NCBI GenBank assembly: GCA_019594195.1
Contig: JAFDTP010000057.1
Span: 1-11,162, forward strand
Direction of reading: 5' to 3'
Source: Thermoplasmata archaeon
Lineage (GTDB): Archaea > Thermoplasmatota > Thermoplasmata > Halarchaeoplasmatales > Halarchaeoplasmataceae
Length of the DNA stretch: 11,162 bases
The notes beneath the pieces were generated by a model. That model searched no databases. It saw nothing but the letters and a program-made list of their open reading frames with translations, and was not told the DNA's origin. Below are positions 6,062 through 11,162 of the stretch, one piece after another. Position 1 is the stretch's first letter. Every line of letters starts with the position of its first letter. A program made the translations under genes and the position numbers.

Positions 6062-7066
6062 CTAAGTTCGCCCGGAAGGTCGATAGCTTTTCAAACGGCA
6101 ATCCCTCAAAGAACTGCAGCAGCCGCAGTTGCGTGGATGAGTGATGCAGCCCTTTTCTTCAGCGATCTTTTCAGCTCTTTTAGCACCTGTTTTATCGTGT
6201 TGTCTAGAGGTCTCTACAAAGGGTTTTACTCCTATCCCTGTCCTTCCAGACCAACTCACATTTCGGAGACCCTTCTCCTTAGCGGTCTTTACGGCTCGCT
6301 CCATCGCCTTTCGAGAGGCTCCTACGTGATCTTCAAGTATAAAATTCGGCCTGAATGCGAGAAAATTCAACGGGATATCTTCGTCTATCTCGGCTAAAAA
6401 TCCGGCCAGATCCTCGATATCATCTTCATTTATCCCTGGTATGACTAAATATCTGAATTCCCAGAGCTTATCTTCTGCGTGTTTAGCAACATGTTCCGCA
6501 TTCCTGAGTACGGGCTCTACCGGCGCACCTGTCAACGCTCTGTGTACCTCATCTGTAAATGCTTTGATATCGAAAGTTATCGAGTCCGTGAAGTCCAGTA
6601 CCCTCTTCAGAGAACATTCAGTAAGAAAACCGTTCGTATCGTAATTGAACTTTATTTCATCGTCTAGCTCTCTAGCTTCCTCGACCACTTCCTCTACATA
6701 GGGTAAACTAGGTGTCGGAGATCCTCCGCTGAAGAATATCCTATCAGCCCCTATCATTTTCCCTCTTGCTGAATTTATTTTAGAGAGAGCCTCTTTTGCT
6801 AATTTTTTAGGTCCTATTTGACCGCGGAGAGAAACATCCTGGACGGGATGATGAGCTATATTCCAGTTCTGGCAGTTCAAACACCTGAAGTTACAGCCGG
6901 CCATGAATATCGTGTAGCTTTGTGGAGGAGCGGGATGTAACGTGGTAGAGGCGACCTTTGGTTCTCCTATCATGCAGACACCCTCTTCTCCTTCCAGTCG
7001 GTTCACTCCACACCTCCATTCGCAGAGTTCGCAGTTCTCCAATCCTCTGAGGAAATGCTTATCCAT
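6062..7066 (-). CDS. PflA/PflX-like radical SAM protein, possible AmmeMemoRadiSam enzyme
   Basis: The 334-residue cytosolic protein carries the radical SAM signature CNFRCLNCQNW, giving C58-x3-C62-x2-C65, which binds the 4Fe-4S cluster that cleaves S-adenosylmethionine. SGGSPT (middle of the protein) fits the SAM-binding GGE-like motif. An N-terminal cysteine set C12, C15, C19, C31, within a CGVNRLEGEEGVC context, resembles the PflX-like group (COG1313/COG1180). The C-terminus has a second set, C307, C314, C316, C317 and C323, which may hold another iron-sulfur cluster or zinc. The start at ATG 7066 is supported by GGTGAT at 7077-7082. Its convergent placement next to a MEMO gene suggests the AmmeMemoRadiSam enzyme, but the N-terminal region matches PflX-like proteins better, so that assignment is tentative. 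No glycyl-radical substrate protein is encoded nearby. Confidence 0.85.
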   Translation of the reverse strand: MDKHFLRGLENCELCEWRCGVNRLEGEEGVCMIGEPKVASTTLHPAPPQSYTIFMAGCNFRCLNCQNWNIAHHPVQDVSLRGQIGPKKLAKEALSKINSARGKMIGADRIFFSGGSPTPSLPYVEEVVEEARELDDEIKFNYDTNGFLTECSLKRVLDFTDSITFDIKAFTDEVHRALTGAPVEPVLRNAEHVAKHAEDKLWEFRYLVIPGINEDDIEDLAGFLAEIDEDIPLNFLAFRPNFILEDHVGASRKAMERAVKTAKEKGLRNVSWSGRTGIGVKPFVETSRQHDKTGAKRAEKIAEEKGCITHPRNCGCCSSLRDCRLKSYRPSGRT

Positions 7067-7171
7067 CGATTATGTTATCACCCTTTTGGTCTTAATAACT
7101 TTCTCAAAGCAAAGCTCTTTCAGACGATATGAAAACTTTTAAATCCCTGCTATTCACGTTCTCTTTTGATC
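7067..7171. promoter_or_regulatory. Divergent promoter region between the radical SAM gene and the hypothetical gene
   Basis: On the minus strand AGTTATTAAGA (7093-7102 region) is a weak TATA candidate for the radical SAM gene, and GGTGAT (7077-7082) a candidate Shine-Dalgarno site 10 nt from its ATG. On the plus strand TTTTAAAT (7137-7144) is a good TATA box whose predicted start site (about 7166) is only a few bases before ATG 7172, with no Shine-Dalgarno site, implying a leaderless transcript. Confidence 0.5.
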
Positions 7172-7720
7172 ATGTATCCTACCACCGGCTTATCCAGTTT
7201 CAAAGACAGGATGTGGAACGATTGGAAGGCCGTTATGGATATGGCTGTCCATCTCTCCGAAACCATATGTCAGCATATCAAAAAACCAAGTATATCGTCC
7301 GGATCCGTGATATCTGTTCCTACAGATAAATTTAATTTGGATCTGCTCCAGGTCTTTGACGATTGTGAAGATAAAGAAGGAAAAAGAGAATATCTAGAGG
7401 ACGAAAGGGATATGCTGAAAGGCTCTTTAAAAAAGGATGGGATCGCGGATAAAAAGAAGGTCAAAAGTGCATTGATGTCGGTGTGGGACAAGATCATAAG
7501 TAGATCGAACACTATCAAAAGATTAAACACCATAGGTAGAAGGGTATATGAGAGGCTGATCCAGAAGATACTCCCTTTCGACTTCGAAGAACAAATAGAT
7601 ATATTGTCTACTGAAGAATGTAAATCTCTGGAGGACAAGCTATCAGAGCACTTTGAAAAAAAGATAAAAGAGAGTATGAGAGGGAGGATCCAAGCTAGGA
7701 TCGAACAAAATTATGATTGA
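7172..7720 (+). CDS. Hypothetical cytosolic helical protein
   Basis: I do not recognise this 182-residue protein. It has no signal peptide, membrane segment, cysteine cluster or nucleotide-binding motif. It is rich in Lys, Glu and Asp and looks almost entirely helical: an N-terminal aromatic-rich helix around MWNDWKAVMDMAVHLSE, a more variable linker with VPTDKFNLDLLQVFDD, then long charged helices (LKKDGIADKKKVKSALMSV; IKRLNTIGRRVYERLIQKI; and a C-terminal EHFEKKIKESMRGRIQARI) that may form a coiled coil or bundle. ATG 7172 is preferred over an in-frame TTG at 7166 because a TATA box at 7137-7144 predicts transcription starting at about 7166. It stands alone between two minus-strand genes. 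Coding reality is supported by the long open frame, the promoter spacing and the sensible composition. A nucleic-acid-binding or adaptor role would be speculation. Confidence 0.75.
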   Translation: MYPTTGLSSFKDRMWNDWKAVMDMAVHLSETICQHIKKPSISSGSVISVPTDKFNLDLLQVFDDCEDKEGKREYLEDERDMLKGSLKKDGIADKKKVKSALMSVWDKIISRSNTIKRLNTIGRRVYERLIQKILPFDFEEQIDILSTEECKSLEDKLSEHFEKKIKESMRGRIQARIEQNYD

Positions 7721-7729
7721 AATAACACC

Positions 7730-7735
7730 TTTTTT
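7730..7735 (+). terminator. Short T-tract downstream of the hypothetical gene
   Basis: Six Ts begin 9 nt after the TGA stop on the plus strand, in a pyrimidine-rich context without a clear hairpin. This is compatible with an archaeal T-tract terminator, and a convergent gene ends 35 bp further on. Confidence 0.35.
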
Positions 7736-7769
7736 CTGAAGTATATCCTATTTCCATCCTCGACCTTGA

Positions 7770-8087
7770 TTATAGTATATCCTTGACTTCTATTTTGAAT
7801 ATCAAAGTCTCTCCGGCTAGTGGATGATCGCCTTCTTCACCATATGCCTTTTCCGGAGGTATCTCGACCTCTTTTTCCTCACCCACTTCCATGCCTTCAA
7901 CGCCCTCCTCGAATCCGGGTATCACTTCACCCTTACCTACCGTGAATACGAGAGGTTTGTAATCTCTGCTGTCGTCATAAAATTCAGATCTTTTGGCTTT
8001 CTTCTCCATAGAAGAATCGAATATGGACCCGTCAGGCAATCTTCCAGTGTAGTCGACTTTTACGCGGTCTCCTTCTTTTACCGTCAT
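7770..8087 (-). CDS. FKBP-type peptidyl-prolyl cis-trans isomerase
   Basis: The 105-residue protein catalyses cis-trans isomerisation of Xaa-Pro bonds and likely acts as a cytosolic folding helper. Family landmarks are VKVDYTGRLPDGSIFDSS (start), FTVGKGEVIPGFEEGVEGM (middle, the active-site strand and helix) and ETLIFKIEVKDIL (end). It is a minimal FKBP domain: after PPEKAYGEEGDHPLAGE it goes directly to the last strand, so the chaperone 'insert-in-flap' domain of SlyD-like archaeal FKBPs is absent at that point. A short charged insertion (EKKAKRSEFYDDSRDYK) between the second and third strands is typical of archaeal members. Start ATG 8087 has a Shine-Dalgarno site 6 nt away. It is convergent with the hypothetical gene and divergent from queD. 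The family is certain. Confidence 0.95.
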   Translation of the reverse strand: MTVKEGDRVKVDYTGRLPDGSIFDSSMEKKAKRSEFYDDSRDYKPLVFTVGKGEVIPGFEEGVEGMEVGEEKEVEIPPEKAYGEEGDHPLAGETLIFKIEVKDIL

Positions 8088-8093
8088 ATCTTT

Positions 8094-8098
8094 ACCTC
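8094..8098 (-). promoter_or_regulatory. Shine-Dalgarno site of the FKBP gene
   Basis: GAGGT on the minus strand, 6 nt before ATG 8087, supports this start. A possible TATA element, GCTATAACC (near 8126-8135), lies about 25 bp before the likely transcription start. Confidence 0.6.
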
Positions 8099-8131
8099 GT
8101 TACCGATTAAAGGTTTGAAGGTTATAGCTTT

Positions 8132-8155
8132 TTCTGAGAGGTGTTCTGAGAGGTG
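8132..8155. repeat. Perfect 12-bp tandem duplication
   Basis: TTCTGAGAGGTG occurs twice head to tail with no mismatch. It lies in the 194-bp divergent region between the FKBP and queD genes, immediately upstream of the proposed FKBP TATA element. It may be a recent slippage duplication or a double binding site. Nothing shows which. Confidence 0.8.
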
Positions 8156-8207
8156 AAGAGATATCATCGATCACACGGAACCCGATCAGAGTCCTCTTTG
8201 AAATACG

Positions 8208-8285
8208 ATGTCGGAACGTCCCTTGATAAGAGTATCCGGTAAAGTTTTAAAGTTAGATGGGGCTATTGATAGCGGGTACTCATGA
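8208..8285 (+). other. 25-codon ORF ending on the queD start (possible leader ORF)
   Basis: ATG 8208 opens a 25-residue frame (begins MSERPLIRVSG, ends DSGYS) whose TGA stop overlaps the queD ATG as ATGA, the same overlap used by real operon pairs in this window. No Shine-Dalgarno site is visible, and the likely queD TATA box lies inside it, which argues against translation. Kept as a low-confidence candidate. Confidence 0.2.
8245..8252 (+). promoter_or_regulatory. Putative TATA box of queD-queC
   Basis: TTTTAAAG is centred about 25 bp before position 8274, so the transcript would begin a few bases before ATG 8282. queD has no Shine-Dalgarno site, in agreement with leaderless initiation. Confidence 0.5.
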
Positions 8286-8758
8286 GAACTATCGAACTCA
8301 AACTTAACGGATGGGAAAAATCCATAACATTTTCAGCCTCTCATATACTTCCCGGTCATAACAAGTGCGGGAGGATACACGGCCACAACTATGCGATCCA
8401 CGTGAGGATCTCCGGCGAGCCGAGCGAGAGCGGCGTAGTTTTCGATTTTTTACCTATTAAGGAAAAGCTGAGGGAGATCGCCGAGCGACTCGATCACAGG
8501 ATATTGATCGCCTCCGGGATGGAAGGACTTGAAAGACGGGATAACGAGATAATGATAGAGATAGGGGATAAAAGATACGTTTTCCCTGAAGAGGATTCTC
8601 TTGTGCTCGACATAGATCAGGTGACCGCCGAACAGTTGGCTCTGTTCTTACTAGATGAAGTCATCGAAGAACTCGACTTTCCCGAAAAAGTCAATTCCGT
8701 CGAGATAGGCGTAGACGAATCGAGAGGACAGGGCGCCTGGGCCAGGAAGGAGATATGA
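8282..8758 (+). CDS. queD: 6-carboxy-5,6,7,8-tetrahydropterin synthase (QueD / PTPS family)
   Basis: QueD turns 7,8-dihydroneopterin triphosphate into 6-carboxytetrahydropterin, the second step to preQ0, the precursor of archaeosine in archaeal tRNA. The 158-residue protein shows the zinc ligands H21 (in FSASH) and H33/H35 (in IHGHNY). C29-x3-H33-G-H35 is the C-x3-HGH arrangement of QueD-type enzymes, rather than the Glu variant used in folate-related PTPS-III. D71-H72 (LDH) and E146 (VDES) fit the remaining catalytic and substrate-binding residues. It is longer than E. coli QueD (about 120) because of a charged stretch around residues 80-105. It lies directly before queC with a 1-nt overlap, which strongly supports the deazaguanine role. 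queE and the tRNA transglycosylase are not in the window. Confidence 0.93.
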   Translation: MRTIELKLNGWEKSITFSASHILPGHNKCGRIHGHNYAIHVRISGEPSESGVVFDFLPIKEKLREIAERLDHRILIASGMEGLERRDNEIMIEIGDKRYVFPEEDSLVLDIDQVTAEQLALFLLDEVIEELDFPEKVNSVEIGVDESRGQGAWARKEI

Positions 8759-9435
8759 TGGGTAAAGCTGTAGTTCTACTTTCTGGAGGGTTGGACTCCT
8801 CGACCACTTTGGCCATCGCGAACGAAAGATATGATAAACTGCACGGCCTGACTTTCCTATATGGACAAAAGCATGAAAAGGAGATCAAAAGTGCTAAAAA
8901 CTTAGGAGACCACTATTCTCTAGTGGAACACAAATTCTTGGACGTACCTCTTTCAGAGATTGGAAAGTCTTCATTACTCGAAGGGGGAGAGGAGATCCCA
9001 GACCAGGAGGAAGGAGAGATAGGAGATGAGATACCTTCGACCTACGTGCCCGCACGGAACATAATATTTCTCTCTTACGCCCTTTCTTACGCGGAGAGTA
9101 TAGACGCTGAAGCGATATTCATCGGCGCGACTGCAAGAGATTACAGCGGCTATCCTGATTGTAGACCTGAATTTTACGACGCCTTCGAAAAGATGGCTGA
9201 GAAAGGGACTAAAAAAGGCGTTGAAGGCGAACCGATCTCGATAAGATATCCTCTGATAGACATGACAAAATCTGATATCGTGAAGAAAGCGGACGAATTG
9301 GATGTTCCTCTAGATCTGACCTGGAGCTGCTATAGAGGAGGAGAGAAAGCATGCGGAAGATGCGATTCCTGTAAGTTGAGGTTGAAAGGTTTTGAAGAAG
9401 CGGAGATAAAAGACCCTATAGAATATGAAGGGTGA
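8758..9435 (+). CDS. queC: 7-cyano-7-deazaguanine (preQ0) synthase
   Basis: QueC converts 7-carboxy-7-deazaguanine to preQ0 with ATP and ammonia; in archaea preQ0 is inserted into tRNA position 15 by the transglycosylase to become archaeosine. The 225-residue protein starts with the PP-loop SGGLDSST (residues 9-16), contains GATARDYSGYPDCRPEF and ends with the zinc site C191, C199, C202, C205 (spacing C-x7-C-x2-C-x2-C). All key residues are present and the length is normal. Two ATGs lie in tandem at 8755 and 8758; I prefer 8758 because GGAG at 8749-8752 is then 5 nt away instead of 2. Its first base is the last base of the queD stop (TGATG), so translation is coupled. No clear terminator follows. 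Confidence 0.95.
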   Translation: MGKAVVLLSGGLDSSTTLAIANERYDKLHGLTFLYGQKHEKEIKSAKNLGDHYSLVEHKFLDVPLSEIGKSSLLEGGEEIPDQEEGEIGDEIPSTYVPARNIIFLSYALSYAESIDAEAIFIGATARDYSGYPDCRPEFYDAFEKMAEKGTKKGVEGEPISIRYPLIDMTKSDIVKKADELDVPLDLTWSCYRGGEKACGRCDSCKLRLKGFEEAEIKDPIEYEG

Positions 9436-9443
9436 TTTCACGT

Positions 9444-9470
9444 AAATTTCGAAAATTTGATATAAATACA
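9444..9470 (+). promoter_or_regulatory. Antiporter promoter: inverted repeat adjoining a TATA box
   Basis: GATATAAATA (9459-9468) is a strong TATA box, about 25 bp before a start near 9490 and so giving a leader of about 30 nt. Directly upstream, AAATTT-CGA-AAATTT (9444-9458) is a perfect inverted repeat occupying the TFB-recognition position, where a repressor could block initiation. Confidence 0.55.
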
Positions 9471-9519
9471 CTGGTTATCGATGTACATATCAAAATGATC
9501 TGAAAGCAAGCTGATCGAT

Positions 9520-10731
9520 ATGATCGGAGAAGCCGCATTGTTCGAACTCGGTATAATGATCGCCGCTTTAGCAATAGGGGGAAGCATAGCTCATTATATA
9601 AACCAGTCGGATATCCCTTTGTTTATCCTCTTGGGTATAGCTTTTGGGCCTTACGGTATGGGACGTTTTTTGGACTTCCACATCGGGTCGACCCGGGCGG
9701 CGTATGAATTCATAGAACTCGGGGCTGAACTTGGGGTGATATTTCTGCTCTTTTTCATGGGCCTAAGTTTCAGCCTTAAAAAATTGAGGAGGCAGAGCGA
9801 CGTTATCGTCGGGATTGGCACATTAGATTTATTGAACTTCGCTCCCGGGATATTGATCGGATACTGGTTTTATCAGGACTTATTAGCGGCTTTTTTGATC
9901 GGCGGGATAGTCTACATCTCATCCAGCGCCGTGATCAGCAAATCTATCATGGATCTGGGATGGGAAAAGACTCCAGAAGCAGACAGGATGCTTGGTGGAC
10001 TGATCTTTGAAGATCTAGTGATAATATTTTATCTTGCGGTGATGTCATCGGTATTGTTAGGTGATGGGGCGGATCTAAGAAGCATAGCTATAGACATCGG
10101 TATTGCTGTAGTGTTCGTCATCATCCTCGTCGGGACGATGTTCTTGAAACCCGGATTGTATAACAAGATCCTAAAGACTGAATCGGACGAACTATTCGTT
10201 CTCAGAGCTATAGGGATCATCGGGCTGGTCGCTGGTATCGCTGTCACTCTTGGCTTGAGTGAGGCGGTCGCAGCTTTCTTCGTAGGAGTCGCATTCGCTG
10301 GATCCGACCACCTTTCTAAAATACAAAAACACCTTTATTCAGAGCGTTATCTATTCGGCGGAATATTCTTCTTTTGGATAGGATTAGAGACCGATCCTCT
10401 CCTGTTCAGAGGTATAGGGACGATACTGGTTTTGATCGTGATCGCCTCCAGTCTTTACAAATTCTTCACTATGTACTACGGTTCAAAGTTCTTCCATACA
10501 GATACTGAAAGCTCTACAATAGCTGGCCTTGGCATGATAACAAGAGGAGAATTCTCCCTGATCGTCGCGGCTTTAGCTTCGGAAGCAGTTGGAGTATATG
10601 ATGTGCCTTTGTTCACGGAGACCATCCCTGCCTTCGCAGTTTCATATGTGCTAGTGATGAGTATAATCGGGACTATGCTGATGCAGAACATAGAAAATAT
10701 CATATCGATATTCGGTTTCAAAGAGGACTGA
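9520..10731 (+). CDS. Kef/CPA2-type cation:proton antiporter
   Basis: The 403-residue integral membrane protein has about 12 predicted hydrophobic segments and no soluble domain. It belongs to the CPA2 monovalent cation:proton antiporter family (Na+/H+ exchanger fold, PF00999), exchanging Na+ or K+ for protons across the cell membrane. Family landmarks are IPLFILLGIAFGPYGMGR near residue 32, a GVIFLLFFMGLSFSLKKL segment, the motif GGLIFEDLVIIFYLAVM with the acidic pair E164-D165 at the ion-transport position, and GGIFFFWIGLETDP (280-292). KefC-type proteins usually carry a C-terminal TrkA-N nucleotide-binding domain; here the protein ends soon after the last helix, so it lacks one. It is preceded by its own promoter. 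Ion specificity cannot be read from the sequence; the Glu-Asp pair differs from the Gln-Asp of KefC. Confidence 0.92.
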   Translation: MIGEAALFELGIMIAALAIGGSIAHYINQSDIPLFILLGIAFGPYGMGRFLDFHIGSTRAAYEFIELGAELGVIFLLFFMGLSFSLKKLRRQSDVIVGIGTLDLLNFAPGILIGYWFYQDLLAAFLIGGIVYISSSAVISKSIMDLGWEKTPEADRMLGGLIFEDLVIIFYLAVMSSVLLGDGADLRSIAIDIGIAVVFVIILVGTMFLKPGLYNKILKTESDELFVLRAIGIIGLVAGIAVTLGLSEAVAAFFVGVAFAGSDHLSKIQKHLYSERYLFGGIFFFWIGLETDPLLFRGIGTILVLIVIASSLYKFFTMYYGSKFFHTDTESSTIAGLGMITRGEFSLIVAALASEAVGVYDVPLFTETIPAFAVSYVLVMSIIGTMLMQNIENIISIFGFKED

Positions 10732-10773
10732 GTCCATGAAAGATATACTCAGATATATGATCCCAAGATTGAG

Positions 10774-10786
10774 TTAATTTTAATTA
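10774..10786 (+). promoter_or_regulatory. Putative TATA box of the last gene
   Basis: TTAATTTTAATTATC spans this site and is centred about 25 bp before position 10805, close to ATG 10809. No Shine-Dalgarno site is present, suggesting a leaderless mRNA. The following T-rich stretch (10787-10800) may also serve as the antiporter's terminator. Confidence 0.4.
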
Positions 10787-10808
10787 TCCTTTTATTGTTT
10801 GGAATAAG

Positions 10809-11057
10809 ATGACCGTAGGATTATCTGAGTTGGTCTTGATCCTGCTAGCGATCATTCTCAGTTCCATACACTTGAATAGTAAAACTCTATCCAAGATAAT
10901 CGAAGACGACTTCATGCACTGGTTGAGTTTTGCGGCGGCTTCACTGCTTGCGACGGTCTTTTTGATATTCCTGCCCCACGTCGTGGAGGGAGATCCTGAT
11001 CACGTCATCTATCCTTTGATGCTACCGGTCTCAAACCGACGATCGTCACTAGTATGA
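10809..11057 (+). CDS. Small multi-pass membrane protein, frame apparently broken (ZIP-like?)
   Basis: The open frame from ATG 10809 gives 82 residues with two hydrophobic segments: residues 5-22 (LSELVLILLAIILSSIHL) and 37-58 (HWLSFAAASLLATVFLIFLP). The layout of helix, charged loop, helix and LP motif recalls small ZIP-like archaeal/bacterial membrane proteins, but the match is weak and no metal-ligand motif is visible. The last residues (PVSNRRSSLV) look unlike the rest, and a better frame resumes downstream (see the entry at 11053). This suggests that the real gene continues beyond the TGA at 11055-11057 after a frameshift, and it then runs off the window. The cause may be a sequencing or assembly error, or a true pseudogene. 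It follows the antiporter on the same strand, but with its own promoter. Confidence 0.6.
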   Translation: MTVGLSELVLILLAIILSSIHLNSKTLSKIIEDDFMHWLSFAAASLLATVFLIFLPHVVEGDPDHVIYPLMLPVSNRRSSLV

Positions 11058-11162
11058 ATCCCTTTATCGAATGATCGATGAAGAATCCAAAGATATGGAG
11101 ATGATACAGATCTTCTTCCAGAGTTTTTTCGTCCTTGACATGCTGATAGAGGTACTTTTCCG
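11053..11162 (+). pseudogene. Out-of-frame continuation of the last gene
   Basis: The frame one base ahead of the preceding ORF is open from 11053 to the edge. It reads YESLYRMIDEESKDMEMIQ and then a hydrophobic segment (IFFQSFFVLDMLIEVLF), the expected look of another loop and membrane helix. It has a TAG at 11050-11052 upstream, so it cannot start earlier in the same frame. It joins the preceding ORF only by a frame change at 11050-11056, or by two changes through the third frame (open 11000-11068). Confidence 0.45.

Noticed and set aside
5730..6101. Minus-strand frame of 123 residues overlapping the end of the MEMO gene and the radical SAM terminus
   Set aside because: Antisense of the conserved MEMO C-terminus; composition is Phe/Tyr-rich with no motif or ribosome-binding site.
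7740..7783. 10-bp direct repeat AGTATATCCT, copies at 7740-7749 and 7774-7783
   Set aside because: Short and A/T-rich, with one copy inside the FKBP coding end; no mobile element or attachment-site context was seen.
8156..8281. Possible preQ1-type riboswitch before queD
   Set aside because: No convincing pseudoknot or conserved aptamer core was seen, and the probable TATA box at 8245 leaves almost no leader.
10736..10777. 13-codon ORF (MKDILRYMIPRLS) just after the antiporter stop
   Set aside because: Too short, no ribosome-binding site, and its end overlaps the promoter-like tract of the next gene.
1..11162. CRISPR array, tRNA, rRNA, transposase or defence island
   Set aside because: No regularly spaced repeats, cloverleaf-like segments with T-loop GTTCRA context, transposase frames or defence-type protein motifs were found on either strand.

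Overview
This window is archaeal chromosomal DNA, with nothing that looks viral or transposon-borne. The evidence is an archaeosine-type 7-deazaguanine pair (queD-queC), a stand-alone archaeal riboflavin-pathway reductase, an archaeal-type RtcA, a MEMO1-family protein, a Mut7-C RNase-like protein, a small FKBP, TTTAAA/TATA-type boxes about 25 bp before many starts, and Shine-Dalgarno sites of the GAGGTG/GGTGAT type. Arg is mostly AGA/AGG and Ile is often ATA. The two exported proteins are very acidic. A euryarchaeal lineage, perhaps Thermoplasmatota-like, is my inference; the window has no rRNA or marker gene to settle it.

Layout. 1-3011 (minus strand) is an envelope/secretion region: a large subtilase whose C-terminus runs off the left edge, preceded by a secreted, membrane-anchored acidic protein. 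3061-5152 (minus) is a compact operon, rtcA-arfC-mut7C, with an 11-bp gap and then an ATGA overlap; it joins RNA 3'-end cyclisation, riboflavin/F420 precursor synthesis and a putative RNase. Divergent from rtcA is a MEMO1-family gene (5241-6056, plus). It converges, with only 5 bp between stops, on a PflA/PflX-like radical SAM gene (6062-7066, minus). The MEMO/radical-SAM pairing recalls the widespread but unexplained AmmeMemoRadiSam association, although the AMMECR1 partner is not present here.

7172-7720 (plus) encodes an unrecognised, probably helical cytosolic protein with a leaderless-type start. 7770-8087 (minus) is an FKBP-type prolyl isomerase. 8282-9435 (plus) is queD-queC, two steps of preQ0 synthesis for archaeosine in tRNA. 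9520-10731 (plus) is a CPA2/Kef-type cation:proton antiporter without a nucleotide-binding domain. 10809 to the right edge is a small multi-pass membrane protein whose reading frame appears broken near 11050.

I found no CRISPR array, tRNA, rRNA, insertion sequence or clear defence locus. The items most worth a second look are the very large insertion in the subtilase, the acidic secreted protein with a sorting-signal-like tail beside it, the cysteine-rich radical SAM protein facing MEMO, the perfect 12-bp tandem duplication and a 25-codon ORF upstream of queD, and the frameshift in the last gene.
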